A stretch of DNA of 64,000 nucleotides, taken from contig NZ_QUMW01000009.1 in NCBI RefSeq assembly GCF_003387165.1, positions 124,001-188,000 of the forward strand. The letters are read 5' to 3'. Below the pieces are notes generated by a model that saw only the letters and a list, made by a program, of their open reading frames with translations, made no database searches and was not told the origin of the DNA. This DNA comes from Jeotgalicoccus halotolerans (GTDB lineage Bacteria; Bacillota; Bacilli; Staphylococcales; Salinicoccaceae). Positions 8,505-17,286 of this stretch are shown here, piece by piece. The stretch's first letter is position 1, and each line of letters begins with the position of its first letter. A program made the translations under genes and the position numbers.

Positions 8505-9491
8505 TTAGTTTTTAATTGCTTTACGCACAAGTGCAAGTCCTGCCACCGCAGCAACCGCTGCAGCACCGGCTTGTACTTTTTTGCTTGAAGTCAGAGACTT
8601 AACAACCAGGTTAAGGTTTTGAGGTCTCTCTGCCAATCTTCTCATGAAGTAGGCGTACCAGTCTGTTCCGTACGGTACATAGACACACATGTTATAGCCT
8701 CGGGCGACCAGATCCTGCTGATAGTCTTTACGGAAACCGTACAGCATCTGGAATTCAAATTTGTCTTTTGAAATACCTTGCGTTTCGATAAAGCGAATCG
8801 TTTTTTCAATAATGTTGTGGTCATGTGTCGCAATTGAAGTGAACCCGCTGCCTTCTACTAAGTGTGTTTTAATAATTTCAAAATACGACTGGTCGATATC
8901 AGATTTATTCTGATAAGCGAGTGTTGCAGGTTCTTTGTAGGCGCCTTTAACTAAACGTATGCGATTGTCTTTATATTTTCTGACGTCTTTTTTAGCATCA
9001 TAAAAATATGCCTGAATCACTGTGCCCACGTTGTCATACTCTTTCAAAAGCTTGTCTAGAATATTAAGTGACGGTTCTTTTGACACGTAGTTTTCCATAT
9101 CCAGATTGACGAACAAGTCTGTTTCTTTTGCTGTCTCTAAAATTTCTTTTATATTGTTATAACAAAAAGTTTCATCGATATGTAAACCGATTTGAGACAG
9201 TTTAACTGACGCATGAGCATCGATGCCTTCTTTTTGTATTGCTTTAATCATTTTAATAATATTATTTTTTTCTTTCAGAGCTTCGCCGCGGTCGGATATG
9301 AATTCTCCAAGATTGTCGAAAGTTACACTCATACCCTGATTATTTATGTCGGAAAGACAACTGAGAGTGTCACTTACACCTGTACCTCCGACGACTTTTT
9401 GCGCACCAAACCTGAGCCCCATTTGTTTTGATGCATCATTTAAAATTTTGTTCTCAGATAAACCGATAAAAATATCCCTAACTACTCCCAT
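8505..9491 (-). CDS. Proline dehydrogenase (PRODH)
   Basis: FAD enzyme oxidising L-proline to pyrroline-5-carboxylate and passing electrons to the quinone pool. The 328-residue beta/alpha barrel has RLVKGAYKEP (about 181-190), ATHDHNII, FEFQMLYGFR and the C-terminal proline-site motif YVPYGTDWYAYFMRRLAERPQN. The last 25 residues form an Ala-rich hydrophobic tail ending in RKAIKN, which may aid membrane association. ATG follows AGGAGGA. A degenerate cre-like site lies just upstream. It leads a putative operon with two crcB genes; the next enzyme of the pathway starts at 63280. Confidence 0.92.
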   Translation of the reverse strand: MGVVRDIFIGLSENKILNDASKQMGLRFGAQKVVGGTGVSDTLSCLSDINNQGMSVTFDNLGEFISDRGEALKEKNNIIKMIKAIQKEGIDAHASVKLSQIGLHIDETFCYNNIKEILETAKETDLFVNLDMENYVSKEPSLNILDKLLKEYDNVGTVIQAYFYDAKKDVRKYKDNRIRLVKGAYKEPATLAYQNKSDIDQSYFEIIKTHLVEGSGFTSIATHDHNIIEKTIRFIETQGISKDKFEFQMLYGFRKDYQQDLVARGYNMCVYVPYGTDWYAYFMRRLAERPQNLNLVVKSLTSSKKVQAGAAAVAAVAGLALVRKAIKN

Positions 9492-9509
9492 TGCTAATCC
9501 TCCTGTTAA

Positions 9510-9524
9510 ATAAAGCGTTTTCTT
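9510..9524 (-). promoter_or_regulatory. Weak cre-like site upstream of proline dehydrogenase
   Basis: On the minus strand AAGAAAACGCTTTAT matches the cre consensus WTGNAANCGNWNNCW with two mismatches, directly 5' of the ribosome site. Proline catabolism is CcpA-controlled in staphylococci, which supports the call, but the match is imperfect. Confidence 0.35.
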
Positions 9525-9585
9525 TTTATGCTTAATTCATTATATCGTCTTTTTACTAAGAAAGGGTATAAAAAATATTATTTAT

Positions 9586-10089
9586 TTATTTTTTATAGTT
9601 GGGAATGTGACCAACGTATGTCTCGTTGATACGCTTCATTTCCTCAAGGTCTTCTGAGGTCAACTCTCTGACCACTTTTGCAGGACGTCCGAAAGCAAGC
9701 GTATTCGGAGGGATAACTGTTCCTCCCGTAACGAGCGAGCCCGCACCGACAAAGACATTTTCACCGATAACTGCCTCATCGAGCACAATTGAATCCATGC
9801 CGACCAGTGCACCTTGTTTTACAGTGCAGCTGTGCAGTGTCACCTTATGGCCAATTGTTACATTATCTTCCAGTGTAAGCGGCAAACCCGGTGTCTGGTG
9901 CAGAACAGATAAGTCCTGAACGTTCGTATTATTGCCGATACGGACAGGAGCAATATCACCCCGGACGACCGAACCGAAAAATACTGATGAATTTTCTCCG
10001 ATTTCAACATCTCCAATTATTGTCGCATTTGGTGCGATAAAGGCAGAGTCACTAATTTTTGGTGTATGATTTTTATAATCTATTATCAT
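9586..10089 (-). CDS. Gamma carbonic anhydrase family protein (YrdA/PaaY-like)
   Basis: 167-residue left-handed beta-helix protein with hexapeptide repeats (IGDVEIGENSSVFFGSVVRGD; VTIGHKVTLHSC; IGENVFVGAGSLV). Conserved His residues of the gamma-CA metal site are seen in VLHQTP, IGHK and TLHSC. It probably binds zinc as a trimer; actual carbonic anhydrase activity is uncertain for this subfamily. I chose the ATG at 10089 because GGAAAGGAAA precedes it; an in-frame ATG 24 nt upstream overlaps that ribosome site. Confidence 0.85.
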   Translation of the reverse strand: MIIDYKNHTPKISDSAFIAPNATIIGDVEIGENSSVFFGSVVRGDIAPVRIGNNTNVQDLSVLHQTPGLPLTLEDNVTIGHKVTLHSCTVKQGALVGMDSIVLDEAVIGENVFVGAGSLVTGGTVIPPNTLAFGRPAKVVRELTSEDLEEMKRINETYVGHIPNYKK

Positions 10090-10168
10090 TTTAAATTTCC
10101 TTTCCCATCTCAAATGTTATAATAAATTCATCATATCAAATTTGCATTTATTTGTAAGGAGAAAGCTT

Positions 10169-10975
10169 ATGTGGAAGTGGGAGACAGAAAACGAACCAAA
10201 GGGTGTCGTGGTCATTGTTCACGATTTGCTGGAACACCATGAGTACTACGATGAGCTGACGGTAAAACTGCGCCGTGACGGCTATCATGTCATTATCGGA
10301 GACCTGCCGGGACACGGTCAGACAACGCGTGTAAACAAAGGTCATATCAACAGCTTTGAACAGTATATGGAAAGAGTGGCGGAGTGGCATTCACTCGCGG
10401 TGCAGTACGATCTGCCGACCTTTATAATCGGGCAGGGGCTCGGTGCTTTAATTGCACTGGAAGCGCACAGACAGAACAGAATTCAATCCGACGGCATCGT
10501 CGCCTTAAACCCGCTCTTGTCATTTAAACAGTCATTTATGAACCGCAAAAATACAATATTGACGAGCGTGCGCGTAACCAATGATGAAGCGAGATTTAAT
10601 CTCGGGATTAAAATGAATTACTTTACACAGGATAAGCGGTTCTTAGAGCGTTATAAAGCAGATGAACTGATTGTCGACAGGGTGAGCTACCAGTGGTACA
10701 AGACCATTATCAATCAGATGAAACTGACATCGGAGAACATGGAGGAAGTCAGCGGCGTGCCCATATTAACAGTAATGAGCAATGACGATCAGATTATCAA
10801 TCCTTATTTATCTGCGAAGTATATAAAGCGGGCATTGTCGGATGATTTCCGTTTTACAATGCTGAATTCAGAGGAACACAGCATATTCCAAAGAGAAAAT
10901 ATAGAATATCCGTATTATTTAATGACGCAGTTCTTTAATGCGCAGCTGTTTTCAATAGGTATAATAACGGATTAA
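10169..10975 (+). CDS. Alpha/beta hydrolase (S33/monoacylglycerol-lipase-like) lacking the nucleophile Ser
   Basis: 268-residue alpha/beta hydrolase fold with GVVVIVHDLLEH, the strand-turn GDLPGHGQT, and the nucleophile elbow at about residues 88-92. The elbow reads GQGLG instead of GxSxG, so Gly90 sits where the catalytic serine should be. Candidate Asp (SNDDQ) and His (SEEHS) positions remain near the C terminus. It may be a non-catalytic binding protein. Start ATG 10169 follows AAGGAG; an earlier TTG at 10142 does not. Divergent from the carbonic-anhydrase gene. Confidence 0.8.
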   Translation: MWKWETENEPKGVVVIVHDLLEHHEYYDELTVKLRRDGYHVIIGDLPGHGQTTRVNKGHINSFEQYMERVAEWHSLAVQYDLPTFIIGQGLGALIALEAHRQNRIQSDGIVALNPLLSFKQSFMNRKNTILTSVRVTNDEARFNLGIKMNYFTQDKRFLERYKADELIVDRVSYQWYKTIINQMKLTSENMEEVSGVPILTVMSNDDQIINPYLSAKYIKRALSDDFRFTMLNSEEHSIFQRENIEYPYYLMTQFFNAQLFSIGIITD

Positions 10976-11008
10976 TTGAAGTAAGAATATATTCTTACTT
11001 CAATTTTT
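10976..11008. terminator. Bidirectional terminator, hydrolase / mnmM
   Basis: Perfect 13-bp palindromic arms TTGAAGTAAGAAT / ATTCTTACTTCAA with a two-base centre, followed by a T run on the plus strand. It overlaps the 3' end of the minus-strand mnmM gene. Confidence 0.85.
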
Positions 11009-11540
11009 CTATTACCAGCAGAAACGGCGCGCTGTTTTTCTGGTTAATATACTGATACTTGAGCACCTGCGCCTTATCCTGCGGCCAGGCCGACAAGTTT
11101 TCAAGCAGCGCATCCCGTTCGATTTTCCCGCTGTCGTGGCCGTGGTAGATAACGATTATTATCCGGCCGCCGGGGGTCAGTAAATTAAACAAGGCATCGA
11201 CTGCTGTAATCGTAGTATCGTAAACAGTCGTAATTGATTTATCGCCGCCGGGAAGATAGCCGAGGTTAAAAATACCTGCTTTTACAGGGGTGCTGATATA
11301 CTTGGATATATTTTCATGGCCGTCGTGCACGAATGAAATATTGTCGGCCTGGTATTTTTCACGGGCGCTGTCTATTGCTTCAGCCTGTACATCAAAGCTG
11401 TATATATGGCCGTCCGGTGCAAGGCGGCTGAGAAAAGCTGTATCGTGGCCGTTGCCGCAGGTGGCATCGACTAATATATCTTCTGCGCTAACAATTTCTT
11501 TAATGAAATCCTTTCCTGCAGGGAGTATTCTTTGCAGCAT
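10995..11540 (-). CDS. mnmM: tRNA 5-(aminomethyl)-2-thiouridine methyltransferase MnmM (YtqB family)
   Basis: 181-residue class I SAM methyltransferase. LVDATCGNGHDTAFLS (SAM site), FDVQAEAIDSA, and above all FNLGYLPGGDKSITT and VIYHGHDSG are the characteristic YtqB/MnmM motifs; this enzyme finishes mnm5s2U at the wobble position of several tRNAs. Start ATG at 11540 follows AAAGGATTGAT; the longer frame has no ribosome site. Divergent from the ABC transporter pair. Confidence 0.85.
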   Translation of the reverse strand: MLQRILPAGKDFIKEIVSAEDILVDATCGNGHDTAFLSRLAPDGHIYSFDVQAEAIDSAREKYQADNISFVHDGHENISKYISTPVKAGIFNLGYLPGGDKSITTVYDTTITAVDALFNLLTPGGRIIIVIYHGHDSGKIERDALLENLSAWPQDKAQVLKYQYINQKNSAPFLLVIEKLK

Positions 11541-11594
11541 AATATCAATCCTTTCAATTTCTATTAATTTTATCATAAGAAGGTTGGGTCTTTA

Positions 11595-12347
11595 ATGATT
11601 ACTGCCAGTAATTTAACTAAAAAATACGGCGAGAAGACAGCCGTTAAAAACATAAATCTTTCAGTTAAAAAAGGGGAGCTGTTTGCTTATCTCGGGCCGA
11701 ACGGTTCCGGTAAATCCACGACGATAAAAATGCTGATGGGACTCCTTGAACCATCGGATGGTTCCGTTGAAATACTGGGCGAACCTATGCATTTAAACAA
11801 TACGGAGCTGAAAAGAAAGATCAGTTTCGTACCCGACACCCCCGATATTATCGGCAAACTGACCGGCAACGAATATTTAAACTTCGTTGCGAGCATTTAC
11901 AAGATGGATAAAGAGACGTATAAAAATAAACGCGAAGAACTCGTTAACATGTTCGAACTCGGTAATGATCTCGGTGTGCTGGTCGAAGAATATTCACACG
12001 GCATGCGTCAGAAACTTGCCGTGATCGGTGCGCTGATGCATTCTCCGGAAGTTATTTTCCTCGATGAACCGAATGTCGGCCTCGACCCGAAAAGCAACCG
12101 CGAACTTAAAAATTATTTGACGGACTACGTGCGACAGGGGAATACGGTCTTTCTGACCACGCATACGTTAAGTCTCGCAGAAGAAATCGCGGACAGAATA
12201 TGTATCATTTATCAAGGTGAGATTAAGGCGCTTGGAACGCTTGCTGAACTGCGCGAACAGGCAGGGGTGGGCAGGACGCTCGAGGATATATTCCTGGCAC
12301 TCACAGACGGGGAGGACGTACATGTTCAAGAGCATACTGAAAGTTGA
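11595..12347 (+). CDS. ABC transporter ATP-binding protein (ABC-2 exporter type)
   Basis: 250-residue ATPase with Walker A GPNGSGKST (about 35-43), signature YSHGMRQK in place of LSGGQ, Walker B VIFLDEPNVGLDP and the H-loop TTHT. The degenerate signature and the C-terminal region are typical of ABC-2/Ecs-like exporters. It overlaps its permease gene by 26 nt, so the two are translationally coupled. The cargo is unknown. Confidence 0.88.
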   Translation: MITASNLTKKYGEKTAVKNINLSVKKGELFAYLGPNGSGKSTTIKMLMGLLEPSDGSVEILGEPMHLNNTELKRKISFVPDTPDIIGKLTGNEYLNFVASIYKMDKETYKNKREELVNMFELGNDLGVLVEEYSHGMRQKLAVIGALMHSPEVIFLDEPNVGLDPKSNRELKNYLTDYVRQGNTVFLTTHTLSLAEEIADRICIIYQGEIKALGTLAELREQAGVGRTLEDIFLALTDGEDVHVQEHTES

Positions 12348-13884
12348 GGCCCAGTCCAGACTGAATTATTTTAAAGCACTTGGTACGGGGAAGATAATAT
12401 TGTATTTATTCCTCGCATTTATCCTGCTCGTTATGCTTGTTCCGGCAGTATGGATGGTTTTAAATATATTTCTTTTTAATGCAGAAGAAGTGCTGATTGG
12501 TAAAGCTCTTCTGCTGCTGTCGCTGTTTCTTGTACCTGTATTGTCACTGTTTTTAGTGAACGGCATTATTAAAGAAATGTTTATGGATAAAAATATCGAT
12601 TCATATTTAGTGCTGCCTGTTACGCCGAGGGCAGTATTTTCGGTAAAATTATTTTATCAGTTTACCTTTAAAGTACTGCCGGTTGTACTTTTTATCAGTT
12701 TAGCTGCAGGGCTGACGCTTTCTGCAAGATATGAAGCGCCGATGCTCGCAGTAAGCAGTATCGTTTATTTTCTGTTTATTGGAGCACTCAGTACAGCGGC
12801 TGCCTATATTGTCGTATTTCTTGTGACGAAAGTGTCGTCAGCGAGACGTGTCGGTGAGATTTTAACGCTCTTCGGCGGCGTCGCAAGTGTGCTGCCTTAC
12901 TTCATTATAATGGCAGGCGGCCAGTATTTAAGACCGGTAATCAACATGATGCCGAATGTTGACTTTATCTTTTCAGGCTTTCTATATGATCCGGAAATGC
13001 TGAAATACATTTTGCTCCTGCTTGTTTTTGCAGCTGCATCCCCAGCTTTAATTGCACTCGTCCTGAATTACGTTACTGCCGCTTTTGTTAAAGGAACGGC
13101 GACTGCAGGAAATTTAGAGCACAAAAAAACCGCAGCAGCGGAAACAGGTTCACCGGTCCGTGCTCTTTTGAAAAAAGATATGACCATGACAAAACGTGAC
13201 TTTAAAGAATGGTCGGCAGTGCTGCCGCAATATTTGTTCCCGTTTGTCTTTTTATTTTTGCTGACTTCAAATCCGCTGATTTACGGCGGTGAATCATCAT
13301 CGGATGACCAGGTACTGATTTCAATTGCCTTTGCAGGTTCGATTATGATTTCACTGTTTGTCGCTGCGATGAATACCGCAAGAGACGCTCGTACGTATGA
13401 CTTTTTAAAAATGATGCCGGTCAGCGGCCTCGATATTGCCAAAGCAAAATATTTATATAATTTTATAACGATTACACCAATGTATATTATAATTACAATT
13501 ATTATTTACTTTATACTGGATGTGCCGGTCACGACTTTAATTTATGCAGTGGGGATATCGGTGCTGCTCGTGCTGACAATTGCGCCGCTCGGCATGCTGC
13601 TCGGGGCAATGAACCCTGTTGTGTCCAAAAAGAATCCGGCACAGCGTCTTGATACAGCTGCGAATATTATTATTTCAGTGACTATTTTTGCCCTGATATT
13701 TTTAATGGGATATATGACACAGTTTACCGTCGGCTTTAACGGAGAAGAATACGTGCTGAAGCACGGGACTATGCTGATAGTTATCGGGGTGCTGATTATT
13801 TTAAGTATTTTATCCTATGTGTTTCTCTTAAGAAAAACGGGTGCGAAGTATGATGAAGGCTATAATATTACCTATAAGGACTGA
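12322..13884 (+). CDS. ABC exporter permease, large ABC-2-like membrane protein
   Basis: 520-residue integral membrane protein with about twelve hydrophobic helices in two halves, separated by a cytosolic segment at about 265-320 containing KKDMTMTKRDFKEW. I place the start at ATG 12322 (MFKSIL) behind GGGGAGG; the frame runs open further upstream within the ATPase gene but without a start signal. It forms an exporter with the preceding ATPase. Its stop overlaps the ogt start by one base, so ogt is probably co-transcribed. Confidence 0.82.
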   Translation: MFKSILKVEAQSRLNYFKALGTGKIILYLFLAFILLVMLVPAVWMVLNIFLFNAEEVLIGKALLLLSLFLVPVLSLFLVNGIIKEMFMDKNIDSYLVLPVTPRAVFSVKLFYQFTFKVLPVVLFISLAAGLTLSARYEAPMLAVSSIVYFLFIGALSTAAAYIVVFLVTKVSSARRVGEILTLFGGVASVLPYFIIMAGGQYLRPVINMMPNVDFIFSGFLYDPEMLKYILLLLVFAAASPALIALVLNYVTAAFVKGTATAGNLEHKKTAAAETGSPVRALLKKDMTMTKRDFKEWSAVLPQYLFPFVFLFLLTSNPLIYGGESSSDDQVLISIAFAGSIMISLFVAAMNTARDARTYDFLKMMPVSGLDIAKAKYLYNFITITPMYIIITIIIYFILDVPVTTLIYAVGISVLLVLTIAPLGMLLGAMNPVVSKKNPAQRLDTAANIIISVTIFALIFLMGYMTQFTVGFNGEEYVLKHGTMLIVIGVLIILSILSYVFLLRKTGAKYDEGYNITYKD

Positions 13885-14387
13885 TGATCATGACAAGTAC
13901 TGTATATTATCATAAATTTGATATCGGCTGGCTCAGAATTGAATCTCTGGATGATGCGATTATAAGAATCGACTATGCTGACGATCCGGAGACGTCTGAT
14001 AAGCCGGATAAAGTAATTAAGCAGTGCATCAGCGAACTAAACGAATATTTCAGCGGAGAACGCGAAACTTTTGGGGTGAAAATTAAGCCGGAAACTCACG
14101 GTACTCCGTTTCAGAAGTCAGTTTGGAAAGAGCTCCGGCAGATTCCGTACGGGGAAACAATCAGCTACAAGGTGCTTGCTGAACGCATCAGCGGCAGCAA
14201 TTATTCGCGTGCTGTTGCCAATGCCAATGGTAAAAATCCGATTTCGATTATTATTCCATGCCACCGAGTCATCGCGAGCAACAATACGCTCGGCGGATAT
14301 ACCGGCGGCCTGGATAAGAAAAAACTGCTCTTATCTGTTGAAGGCAGACAGCCTTGCTATATTAATGAAATTCAGCTATATTATTAG
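13884..14387 (+). CDS. ogt: Methylated-DNA-protein cysteine S-methyltransferase
   Basis: Suicide repair protein that removes alkyl groups from O6-alkylguanine. The 167-residue protein has the helix-turn-helix region GTPFQKSVWKELRQIPYGETISY and the active-site PCHRVIASNNTLGGYTGG with acceptor Cys at about residue 130. The ATG overlaps the permease stop (TGATG); a second in-frame ATG is 6 nt later. The gene ends just before the leuS T-box. Confidence 0.93.
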   Translation: MIMTSTVYYHKFDIGWLRIESLDDAIIRIDYADDPETSDKPDKVIKQCISELNEYFSGERETFGVKIKPETHGTPFQKSVWKELRQIPYGETISYKVLAERISGSNYSRAVANANGKNPISIIIPCHRVIASNNTLGGYTGGLDKKKLLLSVEGRQPCYINEIQLYY

Positions 14388-14389
14388 TA

Positions 14390-14570
14390 TCAGAAGCAGT
14401 AGCAGAAACGTTTCTTTAAGAGAGCCGGTGGCTGGTGGGAACCGGTATTAACGTCAAGTGAACTTGTCTGTGTTAATTTCATATCTTTTAAAGTTGCACA
14501 TAATGTGAATGCGGGTGGTACCGCGGTCGTATAGATCGTCCCATATCTTTTTTAGATATGGGATTTTTTT
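14390..14570 (+). promoter_or_regulatory. T-box leader of leuS (Leu specifier)
   Basis: Shows the stem I AGAGAGCCGG/CCGG element (14419-14453), the T-box core GGGTGGTACCGCGG (14513-14526) that pairs with the tRNA NCCA end, and a terminator hairpin TCCCATATCT / AGATATGGGA (14539-14563) followed by seven T. Candidate specifier is CTT (Leu) in GAACTTG at about 14460-14466, just 5' of the closing stem TCTGT that pairs with GCAGA. Uncharged tRNA-Leu would prevent termination. Confidence 0.9.
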
Positions 14571-14590
14571 ATTTAATAGGAGGAAAACCA

Positions 14591-17005
14591 ATGACGTTTA
14601 AACACAGAGACATCGAAAAAAAATGGCAGCAGTACTGGGAAAACAACAAAACATTTAAAACCGAAGACGAAATCGGCAAAGAGAAATTTTACGCCCTCGA
14701 TATGTTCCCGTACCCTTCAGGTGCCGGACTTCACGTCGGTCATCCGGAAGGCTACACAGCGACAGATATCGTCAGCCGCATGAAACGCATGCAGGGCTAC
14801 AATGTGCTCCACCCTATGGGCTGGGACGCCTTTGGTCTGCCTGCAGAGCAGTATGCAATTGACACCGGCAATGATATTCATGCTTTTAACGAGAAGAATA
14901 TCGATAACTTCCGCCGTCAGATCAAAGAACTTGGTTTCAGCTACGACTGGGACAGAGAAATTAACACGACAGATCCTGAATACTACAAATGGACGCAATG
15001 GATTTTCATCCAGCTGTATAAAAAAGGACTTGCCTACGTAGATGAAGTACCTGTGAACTGGTGTGAAGCACTCGGCACAGTGCTCGCCAATGAAGAAGTT
15101 ATTGACGGCAAGAGTGAACGTGGCGGCCATCCGGTAGTAAGGAAACCTATGAGACAATGGATTCTCCGTATTACTGAATACGCTGACCGTTTACTGGAAG
15201 ACCTTGATGATCTCGATTGGCCTGAATCATTAAAAGATATGCAGCGCAACTGGATCGGCAAATCAGAAGGGGCAAACGTCACTTTTGAAATCGATGGTTT
15301 CGATGAGTCATTCTCTGCGTTTACAACACGTCCGGATACGATATACGGAGCAACGTATGCAGTTCTTTCTCCAGAACATAAATTAATTGATAAAATTACT
15401 TCTGATGAAGAAAGTGAAGCGGTTAAAGCTTATCAGGAAAAAGCGGCGCATAAGAGTGAGCTCGAACGTACTGATCTTGCGAAAGAAAAAACCGGTGTGT
15501 TTACAGGTGCTTATGCAATTAATCCATTAAGCGGAGAAAAACTGCCGATTTGGATCGCGGACTACGTTTTAGCGTCTTACGGTACTGGTGCAATTATGGC
15601 TGTTCCGGCGCATGATGAACGCGACTATGAATTTGCTAAGCAGTTTGATCTTAAGATACTTCCGGTGCTTAAGGGCGGAAACATAGAAGAGGAAGCATTT
15701 ACCGGCGAAGGTGTGCACATTAACTCTGGAGAGCTCGATGGACTTGGCCTCGAGGACGGTATTAAGAAAGCAATTGAACTTCTCGAAGAGAAAAATGCCG
15801 GTGAAGCAAAAATCACTTACAGGTTAAGAGACTGGCTGTTCAGCCGCCAGCGTTACTGGGGTGAGCCGATTCCTGTAATTCACTGGGAAGACGGCACGAT
15901 GACGACAGTTCCTGAAGAAGAATTGCCGCTCGAACTGCCGGTAATGACTGAAATCAAACCGTCAGGTACAGGCGAATCACCGCTTGCAAACAACACTGAC
16001 TGGGTTAACGTAGTTCGTGAAGACGGCGTTAAAGGCCGCCGTGAAACAAATACAATGCCGCAGTGGGCCGGCAGCAGCTGGTACTTCCTGCGTTTTATCG
16101 ATCCGCACAATACGGAACAGCTGGCTGATCCCAAAAAACTTAAACACTGGCTGCCTGTAGATTTATATATCGGCGGTGCAGAGCATGCGGTCCTGCACTT
16201 ACTTTACGCAAGATTCTGGCACAAGTTTCTGTACGACCTTGGCGTTGTTCCAACGAAAGAACCATTCCAGAAGCTGTACAACCAGGGAATGATCCTAGGT
16301 GAAGGCAACGAGAAGATGAGTAAATCAAAAGGCAACGTAGTAAATCCGGATGATATTATTTATTCTCATGGGGCAGATACGCTGAGACTGTATGAAATGT
16401 TCATGGGGCCGCTCGATGCATCAATCGCATGGAGTGAAAACGGACTCGACGGAGCAAGAAGATTCCTAGACCGTGTATGGAGACTCATAGTTAATGAAGA
16501 AACAGGTGAACCTGCAGCGAAAATCGTCGACAAAGAAACACCTGATCTCGATAAAGTTTATAATGAAACTGTGAAGAAAGTAACGGAAGACTTTGCATCG
16601 CTGCTGTTTAACACGGGTATTTCACAGCTGATGGTATTCGTAAATGAAGCCTACAAAGCTGAAGAAGTCAGCAAGTCTTATATCGAAAACTTTGTTAAAC
16701 TGCTGTCTCCTGTAGCGCCGCACATCGCGGAAGAATTGTGGAGTATTTTAGGCAACGAAAAAACAGTTGCCTATGCAGAATGGCCTGCCTACGATGAATC
16801 AAAACTTGTAGAAGACACAGTGGAGATCGTTGTACAGGTTAACGGCAAAGTTAAGAATAAACTGGAAATTGAAAGAGACCTCACAAAAGAAGCAATTGAA
16901 GAACTTGCACTGGCTGATGAAAAAATTAAAGAAGCAATAGAAGGAAAAACAATACGTAAAGTAATCGTTGTACCACAAAAATTAGTAAATATTGTAGCTA
17001 ATTAA
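14591..17005 (+). CDS. leuS: Leucyl-tRNA synthetase
   Basis: Class I aminoacyl-tRNA synthetase of 804 residues, the usual length in Staphylococcaceae. Motifs: [16 protein letters not shown] (HIGH-type), the editing domain with [11 protein letters not shown] and [15 protein letters not shown], and [10 protein letters not shown]. Start ATG 14591 follows AGGAGG at 14579-14584; an upstream in-frame ATG at 14558 lies inside the T-box terminator and is rejected. Expression is controlled by the Leu T-box in front of it. Confidence 0.98.
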   Translation: MTFKHRDIEKKWQQYWENNKTFKTEDEIGKEKFYALDMFPYPSGAGLHVGHPEGYTATDIVSRMKRMQGYNVLHPMGWDAFGLPAEQYAIDTGNDIHAFNEKNIDNFRRQIKELGFSYDWDREINTTDPEYYKWTQWIFIQLYKKGLAYVDEVPVNWCEALGTVLANEEVIDGKSERGGHPVVRKPMRQWILRITEYADRLLEDLDDLDWPESLKDMQRNWIGKSEGANVTFEIDGFDESFSAFTTRPDTIYGATYAVLSPEHKLIDKITSDEESEAVKAYQEKAAHKSELERTDLAKEKTGVFTGAYAINPLSGEKLPIWIADYVLASYGTGAIMAVPAHDERDYEFAKQFDLKILPVLKGGNIEEEAFTGEGVHINSGELDGLGLEDGIKKAIELLEEKNAGEAKITYRLRDWLFSRQRYWGEPIPVIHWEDGTMTTVPEEELPLELPVMTEIKPSGTGESPLANNTDWVNVVREDGVKGRRETNTMPQWAGSSWYFLRFIDPHNTEQLADPKKLKHWLPVDLYIGGAEHAVLHLLYARFWHKFLYDLGVVPTKEPFQKLYNQGMILGEGNEKMSKSKGNVVNPDDIIYSHGADTLRLYEMFMGPLDASIAWSENGLDGARRFLDRVWRLIVNEETGEPAAKIVDKETPDLDKVYNETVKKVTEDFASLLFNTGISQLMVFVNEAYKAEEVSKSYIENFVKLLSPVAPHIAEELWSILGNEKTVAYAEWPAYDESKLVEDTVEIVVQVNGKVKNKLEIERDLTKEAIEELALADEKIKEAIEGKTIRKVIVVPQKLVNIVAN

Positions 17006-17006
17006 T

Positions 17007-17055
17007 GAAAAGCACCGCTCCGGTCTGCAATCAGGCCCGGAGCGGTGCTTTTTCC
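17007..17055 (+). terminator. leuS terminator
   Basis: Strong GC-rich hairpin: AAAGCACCGCTCCGG pairs with CCGGAGCGGTGCTTT and is followed by a T run. Confidence 0.92.
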
Positions 17056-17057
17056 AA

Positions 17058-17147
17058 AAAACTCGTACGTTAGAATCCCAGGAGAATAGCATCAGCTTGA
17101 GACGACAGGCTCAAGAGATGCCCTAGGAAAGATAACGTACGAGTTTT
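17058..17147. ncRNA. Long nested hairpin element of unknown identity
   Basis: Perfect 15-bp outer arms (17058-17072 and 17133-17147; AAAACTCGTACGTTA and its complement) enclose 60 nt. Inside are a 7-bp pairing with one mismatch (TCCCAGG / CCTAGGA) and an inner hairpin GCATC-AG-CTTGAG / CTCAAG-A-GATGC (17089-17121). GA-rich internal loops separate the tiers. A runs and T runs at the ends would permit termination in both directions. It could be a structured RNA, a double terminator or a palindromic repeat element. Located between convergent leuS and the flavoprotein gene. Confidence 0.5.
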
Positions 17148-17175
17148 AAATTATCCAATGGGTTTTGCGGTGCGG

Positions 17176-17258
17176 TTAACAACGGTATACCCCTGTTGTG
17201 AATCCAACGCTCCCGATTAACAACGCCACTCTCCTCTTGTGAAGCGAGGGTTGAACCA
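17176..17258. repeat. Two-copy 41-bp tandem repeat
   Basis: TTAACAACG occurs at 17176 and 17217 and TTGTGAA at 17196 and 17237, both exactly 41 bp apart; intervening positions are partly conserved. Non-coding, between convergent genes. Same period as the clusters at 22 kb and 36 kb. Confidence 0.6.
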
Positions 17259-17286
17259 CGGGATTAAATACATTAGTTAAACCAGT

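Noticed and set aside
9555-9570. GGGTAT box as a sigma-B promoter
   Set aside because: No GTTTAA-like element 12-14 bp upstream, and no plus-strand gene follows.
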